The position numbers were made by a program, and so were the translations under genes. From the NCBI RefSeq assembly GCF_001190745.1, contig NZ_CP012196.1:1302001-1366000 (forward strand): DNA of 64,000 nucleotides, in the 5' to 3' direction. Of the stretch, positions 8,521-18,393 are shown piece after piece. Within the stretch, counting starts at the first letter, position 1. Each line of letters starts with the position of its first letter. The notes beneath the pieces are model-generated. The model was not told the DNA's origin, made no database searches, and saw nothing but the letters and a program-made list of their open reading frames with translations. The DNA is from Campylobacter gracilis. Its GTDB lineage: Bacteria > Campylobacterota > Campylobacteria > Campylobacterales > Campylobacteraceae.

Positions 8521-9636
8521 TTGAAAAGCATAATTTTAACGCTCGCGATCCTGGCGGTCGGATTTTATTTTTACTCGATAAATTTTATGGTCACGGTGCT
8601 GGCGATCAGCTTCCTCATCTTTTTCCACGAGCTGGGGCATTTTTTGGCGGCGCGGGCGCTGGGCGTGGGGGTGAACGTCTTTAGCGTGGGTTTCGGCGAG
8701 AAGGTCTTTACTAAGCGTATCGGCGCGACGCAGTACGCCATCAGCGCGATCCCTCTGGGGGGCTACGTGAGCCTTAAGGGGCAGGAGGATTTGGATCCCG
8801 CCGCAGTAAGCACAGACCCCGACAGCTACAACTCCAAAGGCCCGATCGCGCGCATAATTATACTTTTTGCGGGGCCGTTTTTCAACCTGCTGCTTGCGTT
8901 TTTGATCTACATCGCACTGGGCTACATCGGCGTCGAAAAACTAGCGCCGAAGGTCGGCAAAATCTCGTCGGGCTCTGCCGCAGCAAGCGCAGGGCTAATG
9001 CTAAACGATGAAATTTTATCGATCGACGGTAAGCAGATCCGCGAGTGGGACGACATCTCAAAGCAGGTAACCGCAACACCGCTAAGCCTAGAGATCATGC
9101 GCGGCGGCGAGCGGCTGAGCCTGCAGCTTACACCAAAGCTCGGCGAGAAAAAAACCATCTGGCGCGAGAGCATCAGAGTGCCGCTCATCGGCATTTCGCC
9201 CGATTACAACGCGACCGTGACGCTATATCACAAAGGTGCTCGCTCGCTTAGCTTCGCGTGGGATCAGACGGTGGAGGCATCAAAGCTCATCTTGGTAGGT
9301 CTTGAAAAGCTCGCCAGCGGCGTCGTTTCGCCCAAGGAGATGGGCGGCATCGTCGCTATTACAGATATCACCTCAAAAGCGGTCGATTACGGCGCGGCGG
9401 TCTTGCTCGCGCTCGTGGCGCTAATATCGGTAAATTTAGGGCTTATCAACCTCTTTCCGATCCCCGCGCTCGACGGCGGACACATCGCGTTTAATCTCTT
9501 TGAGCTCATCTTCCGCCGCCCGGTGCCAAAGCGGGTATTCGTGAGTGCTAGCTATGTAGGCATGGGGATTTTAGCGCTTTTGATGATATTTACGGTGCTA
9601 AATGATTTTGCTAGAATTTTGGGATTTTACAAATGA
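8521..9636 (+). CDS. rseP: RseP-type site-2 intramembrane zinc protease
   Basis: A 371-residue M50B protease that cleaves membrane-embedded substrates, typically anti-sigma factors or signal-peptide remnants. The HExxH zinc motif is HELGH at about residues 37-41 in the first helix. A PDZ domain covers about 130-200 (SAAASAGLMLNDEILSIDG), and the second zinc-ligand region is PIPALDGGH near 315. The TTG start at 8521 places the first helix at the N-terminus. The stop overlaps yggS (ATGA), so the two are co-translated. Confidence 0.94.
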   Translation: MKSIILTLAILAVGFYFYSINFMVTVLAISFLIFFHELGHFLAARALGVGVNVFSVGFGEKVFTKRIGATQYAISAIPLGGYVSLKGQEDLDPAAVSTDPDSYNSKGPIARIIILFAGPFFNLLLAFLIYIALGYIGVEKLAPKVGKISSGSAAASAGLMLNDEILSIDGKQIREWDDISKQVTATPLSLEIMRGGERLSLQLTPKLGEKKTIWRESIRVPLIGISPDYNATVTLYHKGARSLSFAWDQTVEASKLILVGLEKLASGVVSPKEMGGIVAITDITSKAVDYGAAVLLALVALISVNLGLINLFPIPALDGGHIAFNLFELIFRRPVPKRVFVSASYVGMGILALLMIFTVLNDFARILGFYK

Positions 9637-10271
9637 GGCTGGATGAAATTTTAAAGCGCATTGAGGCTGCAAAAGCAGGCGCGGGCGAAGTGCAGCTAGT
9701 CGCGGTGAGCAAAAACGTAGGCACGGATGAGGTGCGCGAGCTGTATTCGCAAGGACAGATCGCGTTTGGAGAAAACAGAGTGCAGGAGCTGAAGCGCAAA
9801 AGCGAGCTACTGCGCGAGCTGCCGCTAAAGTGGCACTTCATAGGCACGCTACAAAGCAACAAAATCAATCAGCTCATCGCTCTGCGCCCGACGCTGTGGC
9901 AGAGCTGCAACAGTTGCGAGCTCGCGCTTGCCGTAAATAAGCGGCTGAATTATCCGCTAGATACGCTGCTGGAGATCAACGCCGCGGGCGAGAGCTCCAA
10001 AACTGGGCTCGATAAAAACCGCGCGGTGGAGGAGTTTTTGCGCATTAAGCAGGAGTGCAAAAATCTAAATTTAATCGGCGTGATGAGCATCGGAGCGCAC
10101 GTGAGCGAGCCAGCGCAGATCGCGCGAAGCTTCGAGGCAACGCGAGAGATCTTTGACGCGCTCGTGCCGCACGGTGCGCGGATCTGCTCAATGGGGATGA
10201 GCGATGATTTTGAGCTCGCGATCAAATGCGGCTCAAACATGATCCGCCTGGGTAGAATTTTATACGCCTAG
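9633..10271 (+). CDS. YggS-family PLP homeostasis protein
   Basis: A 212-residue single-domain PLP-binding protein of the YggS/PROSC family, thought to buffer pyridoxal phosphate rather than catalyse a reaction. The PLP lysine is in LVAVSKNV near residue 27; GENRVQEL, WHFIGTLQSNK and SMGMSDDFELAI are family signatures, the last two contacting the cofactor phosphate. It overlaps rseP by 4 bp. Confidence 0.93.
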   Translation: MRLDEILKRIEAAKAGAGEVQLVAVSKNVGTDEVRELYSQGQIAFGENRVQELKRKSELLRELPLKWHFIGTLQSNKINQLIALRPTLWQSCNSCELALAVNKRLNYPLDTLLEINAAGESSKTGLDKNRAVEEFLRIKQECKNLNLIGVMSIGAHVSEPAQIARSFEATREIFDALVPHGARICSMGMSDDFELAIKCGSNMIRLGRILYA

Positions 10272-10902
10272 CCCCCGAGGGACGGGCTTTATCGCGCGAG
10301 CAAATTTTATACCGCTTTTATTAGGCGGCGCGCTTAATTTGCCGCGAGAGCTAAATCGGGCAACTTGCCTCGATGATGAAATTTGGCGCGATAAAGCTAG
10401 CGTGATGTTAAATTTTAAGCCTTGATGAAATTTTGCGGCATAAATTTTATGCGGCGCGATAATCGGTCGCACACAGCTCTATGCTGCCCTCGATCTGCAG
10501 GTTCGGCACCCTGCGATGATCGTGCGGTAGCCCTACGCAATTCTATCGATACGCTCGGTGCATGACGATACTCGGTCGCGCGCAAGCCTCATCGGCAAGC
10601 TCGGCCGCACGTCGCGATATAAAAAATTTTGATGCGTAGGGCGCGGCGCGATATTAAATTTGCGCGTCTTGGCAAAATTTTATTTTGTAAAATTTTAATA
10701 AGGCACGGCGACGGAAAATTTCAAAGCGACGCGCCGATAGAGGGCGCGCGGAAATTTTAAGCGGCGGCGCGGCGGCGTAGAATTTTATGAAATAGCTCGC
10801 TAATGGACGACGCGGCGCAAGAGGCTTAAAATGGCGGTGCGCTAGTGAGCGACGAGGCGGGCGCGGCGGCAGAAATTTTTGTAGCAGATGCGGTGTCGCG
10901 AC

Positions 10903-10972
10903 GGGAAATTTTAAAGCGGCACGACTTGAGTCGATAAATCTTGGGCGATGAAATTTGGCGCAGCGTCTAGAT
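10903..10972. repeat. Diverged direct repeat, left copy
   Basis: A 70 bp copy containing AAAGCGGCACGACTTGAG and ATCTTGGGCGATGAAATTT. It matches 11435-11505 with three substitutions and one indel. A weaker match extends upstream through GCGCTAGTG (about 10839 and 11378). Confidence 0.8.
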
Positions 10973-11434
10973 CGTAAAATTTTAGTGCGTTTCGACGGTA
11001 TAAAATTTAAAACGCCTTAGCGGCATAAAATTTTAAACTGTATGGCCACGCCGAATTTTAAAGCGACATAGCGCAGACCCGATCGATAAAATTTATCACA
11101 GCGCCGAGGTTGTGAAATTTAACCCGCTTCGCCGCTGTAAATTTAAAGCAGCGGCGAATAAGACGCAGTTGCGGCGCCGATAGCAGATGAAGCAAAGCCC
11201 GTCAAGCAGTGTAAAATTAACCCGCTTTGGCGTTGCGAAATTTCAAAGCGGCAGCGCAGACGACGCGGCTCGGCGAGCGATGCAATGTTTGCAGAAACAG
11301 CGCCCTGCGACGCGTCGATAGAGACGTAGCGGCGCGCCGATGGGTATGAGGCGGCGCAGAAATTTTAAGCGGCGGCGCGCTAGTGGGCAATGCGATGTGA
11401 AAGACATAGAGCGACGCGCGAGCACTGTGGCGGT

Positions 11435-11505
11435 GGGAAAATTTTAAAGCGGCACGACTTGAGCCGATAAATCTTGGGCGATGAAATTTGGCGCGGCATC
11501 TAGAT
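11435..11505. repeat. Diverged direct repeat, right copy
   Basis: Second copy, 532 bp downstream of the left one and in the same orientation. It points to an old segmental duplication inside the noncoding tract. Confidence 0.8.
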
Positions 11506-12326
11506 TACAAAATTTTATTTCATCCAAACGATATAAAATTTCAGCCCGCGCGAACCCCGCTCATAAGGCGCCGGTTTGCTCAGGCGCGCTTACGCCGACA
11601 AAAAGCGCTCGCGCCGAAGTCTATTCGCACGGCGTCCGCTCGCATGGGATCGGCCCGCGCCATGACCCGCCCGCGTCAAAATCCCAATCCATGCGTGCTG
11701 CAAAATTTTAAAATTTCATAGCCCGCAAAGCCGCGCGATCTTGAGTTGCGACCGACCCAAAGTCCGTATCTTGCTCAAAATTCCACTCTTAACGTAAAGC
11801 CACCCATCGTGCAAGCCCACTCTCGCGCAAAATTCGGACCTTCCCGTGAGCCGCAAGGCGCTGGTTCGCGCCCTACACGCTGCACGCCGTATGCCATGCT
11901 GTACTTGTATGCAGCGCACACCGCATGCCGCACGTTGAACGCCAAAATGCATAGGCAGCGCGATCAAAAATCGGTAAATCGCTACAGCAAAAGCCTTCGC
12001 AAGCGGAGCAAATATATATTTTACTGCTCGATAAGACCGATATGGTGCCCCTCTGCATGCTCCTCGCCGCAAGGTTAGCCGCTCGCGCATTAGACGCTCC
12101 GTTTCCAAGCTTAAGTTTTCGACGGCTCGTACGCGATCCGTCCTTAAAATATTTTCTCGCTACGCTTTTGTGAGTTTTGTTAAAATTTCGTTTATACAGC
12201 CCTCCAAATTTAAGCTTCTTTTAACATATATTGAATAAAATTCTTTTCATATATCGATAGCTAAAAAATACCTAAAAATAAGATTTTCTGCGATATATTA
12301 AAATAATTTTACTCAAGGGAGTTTCG

Positions 12327-14324
12327 ATGAAAAAGAGCTGTCTGTTTGCCGTCATAGCCTCCGTTGCGCTTCACGGCGAAATTTTTAATCTAGGCGAGAT
12401 CGAAGTCACGTCGAAAATCGGCGATAAAGTCCAAGAAAGCGACACGAGCGTCGCGGTAATCGACGAAGAGAAGATGAAGAAAAACGAGATCAAGCGTCTT
12501 TCCGAGGTCGCCGAGAGCACGCCCGGCCTGCAAGTAAACAAAGGCGGTGGTGGAAGAGCCGAGCAGACCTTTTACGTTCGCGGTTTTAACGCTAGAAGAG
12601 TGCCCGTCTTTATCGACGGAATTCCCGTCTATATCCCTTACGACGGCTATATCGATTACGGACGATTTACGACATTCGATCTATCGCGCATCGTAATCTC
12701 TAAAGGCGCTAGTTCGGTGCTTTACGGACCCAACACTATGGGCGGCGCGATAAATTTGATCACCAAAAAGCCTAGCAAGGAGCTTGAGGGTGAGATCGGT
12801 TATGGAGTCGAGAGCGGCAAAAGCAGTAAAACTATCGGCAATAACGTCGATTTTAGCATCGGCACTAAGCAAGAGCTATTTTACCTTCAAGCAAGCGGAA
12901 GCTTCTTAGAAGACAGAGGTCAGCAGCTTTCGTCTAAATTTAATAAGCCTATAAACGGCGATGAAGACGGCGGTAGACGCGATAACTCCATACAAAGAGA
13001 TAAAAAATTTGGATTTAAGGTAGGTTTTACGCCTAATGAAACTGACGAATACGCTATCAGCTACAACAATCAAAAAGGCAGAAAGCAAGCCCCTCGCTAT
13101 GCGGGTCGCTATTTGGATTGGAGCAATTATTGGGATTGGCCTATGTGGGATAAGGAAAGCATCTATTTCCTCTCGCATACGCAAATTGCAGGTAGCCTAT
13201 ACATAAATACGAAGGCGTATTATGATAAATTTAAAAACGATCTACGAGCATTCGATGATAAAACCTACAGCACACAAAGAAAAAGGTCTTCATTCAACAG
13301 CCATTACAGAGATCATTCTTATGGCTTCGGTGCCGAAGTAGGCGGCGACGTAAGCGATCAAGATACATTAAAATTCGCGACGAATTATAAATTTGACGAG
13401 CATAAGGAACATAACGATGGCGAACCGATCCAAACTACCAAAGACGCTATGTATAGCTTCGCTTTGGAAAATACGTATAAATTTACCGATTACAATAAGC
13501 TCATCTTAGGTGCCGATTATGATATTAGAGATTCTAAAAAAGCCGAGAAATACGGCTCTATTTTAGCTAGAAGACCGCATTTTTATAGCTTCCCCGATCT
13601 AAAAAAGGAAAGAGCTTTTAACTACCAAGCAGCTTATAAGCATAGTTTTGACGGCAACGATGAGCTTAGCTTAAGCTACGCAAAAAAGACCTTTTTCCCA
13701 AGCATGAAAGATAGATATAGCGAGCGATTTGGCAGGACTTTCGCAAACCCTGCCCTTCGCCCCGAGATAGCAAACCACTACGAAATAGACTATCAAAGAA
13801 TTTTCGGAGAAACGCTAAAGCTCGAAACAGCAGTATTTTATTCAAAAGTCAAAGACGCATTCGGGCTTAGAAAAGAAACCAGAAACGGTCAAACTAGAAA
13901 TATGTTCGTAAACATCGACCGATCGACCCACAAAGGCTTTGAGTTTAGCTTGGGATATTTTGCAACTAAAGACCTTGAGATAGGCGGCAACTACTCTTAT
14001 CTTATAGTTACGAACGACAACACAGACGCAAAAGTGTATGATCTGCCGAAGCATAAGGCTTTCTTATATGTAGATTATAAAATTACACCTAAGCTATCTG
14101 CATACTTGTCGCAATATATCTCATCCGGCAAATATGTCTTATCTGAAGAAGAAACTAGGCTGGCAGGATTTGGCGTTACAAATTTAAAGCTTACTTACGA
14201 GCCGATCGAAAACTTAAGCATAGAAGCGGGAGTATCGAATTTATTTGATAAAAACTACGAATACGACGAGGGCTATCCTGAGGAGGGTCGCGTATTTTTC
14301 TCAAACATCAGATATAAATTTTAA
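12327..14324 (+). CDS. TonB-dependent outer-membrane receptor
   Basis: A 665-residue receptor for an iron chelate or similar ligand. It has a short signal peptide (to about residue 18), a TonB-box-like LGEIEVTSK, a plug domain (about 35-150) with TPGLQVNKGG, YVRGFNARRVPVFIDGIPV and VISKGASSVLYGPNTMGGAINL, then a 22-strand-type barrel ending in the aromatic NIRYKF. The start is ATG behind AAGGGAG. The upstream 150 bp are AT-rich; I see no clear Fur box. The neighbouring ABC importer suggests a joint uptake route. The ligand cannot be read from the sequence. Confidence 0.92.
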   Translation: MKKSCLFAVIASVALHGEIFNLGEIEVTSKIGDKVQESDTSVAVIDEEKMKKNEIKRLSEVAESTPGLQVNKGGGGRAEQTFYVRGFNARRVPVFIDGIPVYIPYDGYIDYGRFTTFDLSRIVISKGASSVLYGPNTMGGAINLITKKPSKELEGEIGYGVESGKSSKTIGNNVDFSIGTKQELFYLQASGSFLEDRGQQLSSKFNKPINGDEDGGRRDNSIQRDKKFGFKVGFTPNETDEYAISYNNQKGRKQAPRYAGRYLDWSNYWDWPMWDKESIYFLSHTQIAGSLYINTKAYYDKFKNDLRAFDDKTYSTQRKRSSFNSHYRDHSYGFGAEVGGDVSDQDTLKFATNYKFDEHKEHNDGEPIQTTKDAMYSFALENTYKFTDYNKLILGADYDIRDSKKAEKYGSILARRPHFYSFPDLKKERAFNYQAAYKHSFDGNDELSLSYAKKTFFPSMKDRYSERFGRTFANPALRPEIANHYEIDYQRIFGETLKLETAVFYSKVKDAFGLRKETRNGQTRNMFVNIDRSTHKGFEFSLGYFATKDLEIGGNYSYLIVTNDNTDAKVYDLPKHKAFLYVDYKITPKLSAYLSQYISSGKYVLSEEETRLAGFGVTNLKLTYEPIENLSIEAGVSNLFDKNYEYDEGYPEEGRVFFSNIRYKF

Positions 14325-14375
14325 TCGGTTTTCAGACGGCTGTGGCATTTAGCCTAGTGTTTCATACAACTCCTT

Positions 14376-14418
14376 GGCGAGCGGTTTTGAGCTTCATCTC
14401 GGACCGCTCGCCTCTTTT
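14376..14418 (+). terminator. Rho-independent terminator after the TonB receptor
   Basis: A perfect 10 bp inverted repeat, GGCGAGCGGT (14376-14385) with ACCGCTCGCC (14403-14412), a 17 nt loop, then TCTTTT. It lies 50 bp after the receptor stop and separates it from the ABC genes. The rest of the 385 bp gap is AAATTT-rich and has no gene. Confidence 0.7.
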
Positions 14419-14709
14419 GAAATTTTGCTTTTTAGAATGTAGCGTTTGCCGCGCAGTCCCTAAAATTTCATCCATTTAAATTTCGCTCTTTAATTTCAAA
14501 TCCTAAATTTTGCGCGCACAACCTAGCCGATTGCACGCATCGTATCGAGCCCTTTAAATTTTAAAGCCCAAATTTTGCACCGAGCAATCTAAAATCACCG
14601 CCGCTAAATTTTAAAATTTAGCAGCTAAATAGGCGTCTAGCGAAGATAAATCTATTTTAAAATTTCTTTTGCTATACTTGCGAAATCAAAAAATTTAAAA
14701 GGGAAAACG

Positions 14710-15756
14710 GTGAAAAAAATATTTCTATTTCTCTGCGCCGCGAGCATGCTTTTTGCTCTGAGCGAGGCGCAGATCAAGGACTATATCGCTCAAAACAGCG
14801 AGAATATCGAGCAGCTGCAAGGCACTCCAGCTAAAATTTACGCCAGCTCGCCGCCGCTTTTATATATGCTTTACGCGCTTGATCCCGCTAAAATCAGCGG
14901 CGTAAATTTCGAGTGGAACGCCTTCGAGCGCCCCTACGTCAAAAAAGAGGTGCAAGAGCAGCCAGTCGTGGGCGGCTTTTTCGGCCAGGGTAAAATTCCA
15001 AACGCCGAGATGCTGCTGCGCCTAAACCCAGATCTCATCCTCGTAAACGCAAGCTCGCGCAACGCCAAAAAGATGAGCGAGGTTTTCGGCTCGATCAAAA
15101 AGCCGATGCTTTATCTAAGCGCAGTGAGGCTCGAGGATTATCTGGACGGGTTTGAAATTTTAGGTGAAATCACGGGCAAAAAGGAGCGCGCAGCACGTCT
15201 CATAAAATACGCCAAAGAGTCGTTAAATTTGACCGCGCAGATCGAGGAATACATTAAGAAAAACAACCTGCAAGAGGTAAAAATCTACTACGCGCAGGGC
15301 GGCGACGGGCTAGCTACCGAGTGCGAGGGTTCGTGGCACGCTACGCTCATCGAGCGAGCCGGCGCACAGAACGTGCATAAATGCAGCGAAGATCCAAACG
15401 CCAAATCTTTCGGGCGCGTAAAGATCAGCTTCGAGCAGCTCGTTAAATACGATCCGGACGTCATCCTCATCTACGAAAAAGAGCTGTTTGATAAAATTTA
15501 CGGTGATCCGAAGTGGCAGCTGCTAAGCGCGGTGAAAAACAAAAAGGCCTACTACATTCCGCGCGAGCCATTTTCGTGGTTTGACCGCCCGCCTTCGTTT
15601 ATGAGGTTTTTGGGGCTAAAGTGGCTGATAAATTTGTCCTACCCCGAGGCATTTAAATTTGACATGGTTTCCCAGATGCGCGAGTTTTACAAGCTATTTT
15701 TAGATCTTGAGCTCACAGACGAGCAAATTTATAAAATTTTGGGACGCGCCGAGTGA
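14710..15756 (+). CDS. Iron-chelate ABC transporter substrate-binding protein
   Basis: A 348-residue periplasmic binding protein of the FecB/BtuF type (two lobes joined by a helix). It has a GTG start behind AAAGGGAAAA and a signal peptide of about 18 residues (MKKIFLFLCAASMLFALS); no lipobox cysteine is seen. NPDLILVNASSRNAKKM and YDPDVILIYEKE are the typical lobe motifs. It precedes the permease and ATPase genes by 10 bp, forming one operon. The substrate is probably a ferric siderophore or haem, judged from the TonB receptor next door. Confidence 0.88.
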   Translation: MKKIFLFLCAASMLFALSEAQIKDYIAQNSENIEQLQGTPAKIYASSPPLLYMLYALDPAKISGVNFEWNAFERPYVKKEVQEQPVVGGFFGQGKIPNAEMLLRLNPDLILVNASSRNAKKMSEVFGSIKKPMLYLSAVRLEDYLDGFEILGEITGKKERAARLIKYAKESLNLTAQIEEYIKKNNLQEVKIYYAQGGDGLATECEGSWHATLIERAGAQNVHKCSEDPNAKSFGRVKISFEQLVKYDPDVILIYEKELFDKIYGDPKWQLLSAVKNKKAYYIPREPFSWFDRPPSFMRFLGLKWLINLSYPEAFKFDMVSQMREFYKLFLDLELTDEQIYKILGRAE

Positions 15757-15766
15757 GTAAAGAAAA

Positions 15767-16768
15767 ATGAGTAAAAAGGCGTTTGCGTTTTTAGCCCTAC
15801 TGCTTGCGCTTTGCGTCGCGGGCTCGCTGCTTCTGGGCAAATACGGCTTTAGCGCAGAGGACTATGCGCGCTACGTCACGGCGCTACTACGGGGCGAAAG
15901 CTTAAAAGATTTTGAGGTCATGCACACGCTCTTGCTCGAGATTCGCCTGCCGCGCATACTTGCCTGCGTGCTCATCGGCGCTAGCCTTGCGATCAGCGGC
16001 GCAGCGTATCAGGCGATGTTCGTAAACCCGCTCGTAAGCCCTTCGATACTAGGCGTTCTAAGCGGCGCGGGATTCGGCGCAGCGGTCGGGATGTTTTTTA
16101 AGCTCAATGAATACCTTATCCAGCTTAGCACATTCGGCTTCGGTTTTCTTGCCGTGGCCGTGGCGCTAGGCGTTTCGGCGTTGTATTCGCGCAGCGGCAG
16201 CGTCATCGTGCTGGTGCTCGGCGGCGTCATCAGCGGCTCGCTCTTTACCTCGCTGCTCTCGGTGCTAAAATACGCCGCAGATCCCAATGATGCGCTTCCG
16301 GCAATCACCTATTTTTTGATGGGAAGCCTCGGCTTTGCGTCCAAGAGCTTCATCGAAATTTCGATCTTGCCGATGTGCGCGGGCGTTTTACTGCTAGCGC
16401 TTAGCGGCAAATACTTAAACGCGCTAAGCCTTGGCGAGGAGGAGGCAAAGAGCCTGGGCGTAAATACGGCGCGGGTTAAAATTTTCATCGTCCTCGTCGC
16501 GACCTTCGTTAGTGCGCTTAGCGTGACGATCGCGGGCATCATCGGCTGGATCGGGCTTATCGTGCCGCACATCGCGCGCTTTATATTCGGCGCCGACAAC
16601 CGCGCGGTACTTGCTAGCTCGGCGATGATCGGCGCGATATTTCTGCTATTTTGCGACAGCTTTTCGCGGCTCATTTTTACCTTTGAGATCCCTATCGGCA
16701 TCGTTACCTCGTTATTTGGCATTCCGATGTTTATCATCGTGCTTCGCCGCACCAAGAGGAGCTTTTGA
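15767..16768 (+). CDS. FecCD-family ABC transporter permease
   Basis: A 333-residue inner-membrane permease with about ten hydrophobic helices. The family signatures are RLPRILACVLIGASLAISG near residue 65, AYQAMFVNPLVSPSILGVLSG, and GWIGLIVPHIARFIFGADNR, the coupling helix that contacts the ATPase. The stop overlaps the ATPase start (TGATG). Confidence 0.93.
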   Translation: MSKKAFAFLALLLALCVAGSLLLGKYGFSAEDYARYVTALLRGESLKDFEVMHTLLLEIRLPRILACVLIGASLAISGAAYQAMFVNPLVSPSILGVLSGAGFGAAVGMFFKLNEYLIQLSTFGFGFLAVAVALGVSALYSRSGSVIVLVLGGVISGSLFTSLLSVLKYAADPNDALPAITYFLMGSLGFASKSFIEISILPMCAGVLLLALSGKYLNALSLGEEEAKSLGVNTARVKIFIVLVATFVSALSVTIAGIIGWIGLIVPHIARFIFGADNRAVLASSAMIGAIFLLFCDSFSRLIFTFEIPIGIVTSLFGIPMFIIVLRRTKRSF

Positions 16769-17514
16769 TGCGAGAAAATTTGATAGAAGTGCGAAATTTG
16801 CGCTTTGCTTACCGCGATAAGCCCGTGCTAAAGGGCATCAGCTTCGACGTCGCGACGGGCGATACGCTAAGTATCCTAGGCGCCAACGGCAGCGGCAAAA
16901 GCACCCTGCTACGCATAATGCTCGGATTTTTAAAATTTGAGGGCGAGGTGCTAATCGCGGGCAAAAGCGTGCGTGACTACGGTAAGCGCGAGCTAGCCTC
17001 TCTCGTCGCCTACGTGCCGCAGACGCACGCGCCGTCCTATGACTACAGCATCTTTGACGTCGCTCTGATGGGCGCGCTGTGCAGGACGCCGCTGTTTTGT
17101 AGCTTTAGCGCGGCGGATAAAAAGCTAGCCGAACAGGCGCTGGAAAAGATGGGCATCGCGCATTTAAAAAACGCGCCCTACACAAAGGTCAGCGGCGGCG
17201 AGCGGCAGCTGGCGTACATCGCGCGCACGCTGGTTCAAGGCGCGAAAGTGATCTTTATGGACGAGCCGACAAACGGGCTGGACTTTGGCAATCAAATCAA
17301 GCTACTCGAGATGATAAAAGCTCTAGGCGACGAGGGCTATACCTTCGTGCAGACGACGCACTATCCGCGTCACGCGAAGTTCGTCTCAAGCTTGACGCTG
17401 TTTATAAAGGACGGCGAAATTTTAGCCTTCGGGCGCAGCGAGCAGCTCATAAACGCCGAAAATATCGATAAAATATACGGCATAAACTACGAAAGATACG
17501 AGGATAGATTATAA
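16768..17514 (+). CDS. Iron-chelate ABC transporter ATP-binding protein
   Basis: A 248-residue ABC ATPase that powers the permease. Walker A GANGSGKST, the Q-loop in VPQTHA, the signature VSGGERQ, Walker B VIFMDEP and the switch histidine in TTHYPRH are all present. I chose ATG at 16768, which overlaps the permease TGA; a TTG one codon earlier is possible. It ends the uptake operon. Confidence 0.94.
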   Translation: MRENLIEVRNLRFAYRDKPVLKGISFDVATGDTLSILGANGSGKSTLLRIMLGFLKFEGEVLIAGKSVRDYGKRELASLVAYVPQTHAPSYDYSIFDVALMGALCRTPLFCSFSAADKKLAEQALEKMGIAHLKNAPYTKVSGGERQLAYIARTLVQGAKVIFMDEPTNGLDFGNQIKLLEMIKALGDEGYTFVQTTHYPRHAKFVSSLTLFIKDGEILAFGRSEQLINAENIDKIYGINYERYEDRL

Positions 17515-17519
17515 ATTTT

Positions 17520-17537
17520 ACGGGCGCGTAGCGCCGT
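17520..17537 (+). terminator. Possible weak terminator after the uptake operon
   Basis: ACGGGCGC-GTA-GCGCCGT forms a seven-pair GC-rich stem with a one-base bulge right after the ATPase stop, followed by TAAATTT rather than a clean T-run. Confidence 0.35.
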
Positions 17538-17709
17538 TAAATTTAGCCGAACTAGGGTAAAATTGCGCGTATAGAATAACTTTTCGGCGGCAAGGCGGCG
17601 CGCCGAAAAATGCCAAGCTGCAGATCGCGGCTGCGGCAATGCAAGCAGCAAACCAAATTGCTAGCGAGCAAAACGTCTAAATTTAAACGATAAATTTAAA
17701 AGGAAAATC

Positions 17710-18393
17710 ATGACTCCGCGCGAGATATTTTTAAACGGCTGCAATGAGATCGCGGCAAATTTTGCGTACTTCAAGCCCGCGCAAAAGTGGCAAAAACTAA
17801 CGAAGCTTGCAAGCGATAAGGAGATTTTATTTGAAATTTATTTTGGCTCCAGCATGCGCAATTACTCAGGCAGCGTGAGCATCCTGCCGCAGATCGCGAT
17901 CTACTGCAAGCGCCTAAAAAAGCTGATGCAAGAGGAGCTGTCCTACTCGACCGACCTTGTTTTCGTATCGCATCTGGGTTATCTCACGCCGCGCAAACAG
18001 TTTCGCGACTGGCAGCTTGCAGGCGCCAGCTTTGAGCCCAGCGTTCGCGAGATTAGCGCGGCTATCAAGGACTACGCGCTGCCTATTTTTGAGCTTTTTG
18101 AGGACAAACAAAAGGCGGTGGAGTTTATGATGCAGCGCGGGGCTAAATTTAACAAAAATCTAAGCGCTTTCGATCTGCGCCCGATCTACTTTATCTTTTA
18201 TTTCGGCGGCAAGGACGCGGCGGAGGCGTTTTTTAACGTCTGCCTGAGTGATTGCACGCACAAAGGGCGATTTTATAAGCTTTATGAAGAGCTTGCAAAC
18301 GGCGCGGAGACGGATTTTGGCAGGAGTTCGTTTTGGAGCGATACAGAGGCGAAGTTTGCATTTGTAAAAGGACTTAGAATTTTAAATGGCTGA
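17710..18393 (+). CDS. DUF4304-like protein
   Basis: A 227-residue soluble protein behind AAAGGAAAA. The core LFEIYFGSSMRNYSGSVSI, then LGYLTPRKQFRDWQLAG and ALPIFELFEDKQKAVEFM, resembles the DUF4304 pattern as I remember it (no search was done). Function unknown; members sit beside toxin-immunity and other accessory genes in some bacteria. It overlaps the next gene by 8 bp, so the two form a pair. Confidence 0.6.
   Translation: MTPREIFLNGCNEIAANFAYFKPAQKWQKLTKLASDKEILFEIYFGSSMRNYSGSVSILPQIAIYCKRLKKLMQEELSYSTDLVFVSHLGYLTPRKQFRDWQLAGASFEPSVREISAAIKDYALPIFELFEDKQKAVEFMMQRGAKFNKNLSAFDLRPIYFIFYFGGKDAAEAFFNVCLSDCTHKGRFYKLYEELANGAETDFGRSSFWSDTEAKFAFVKGLRILNG

Larger units (their letters stand above)
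10272..12326. other. 2 kb region with no credible gene
   Basis: No frame here has a protein-like composition together with a ribosome binding site. Open frames at 11481-11721 and 11716-12108 are Arg/Ala/Cys-rich and read like translated noncoding DNA. The sequence alternates GC-rich stretches (GCGGCGGCGCG) with AAATTTTA words and contains a diverged direct repeat (10903 and 11435 copies). The last 150 bp are AT-rich and probably hold the promoter of the TonB receptor gene. No tRNA or known RNA was found. Confidence 0.6.

Noticed and set aside
11716-12108. 130-codon minus-strand frame in the gene desert
   Set aside because: Arg/Ala/Cys-rich composition without domains, no ribosome site, and overlapping frames of equal length on the other strand.
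12200-12320. Fur box upstream of the TonB receptor
   Set aside because: The region is AT-rich and GAATAAAATTC is palindromic, but nothing matches a Fur consensus well enough to claim.
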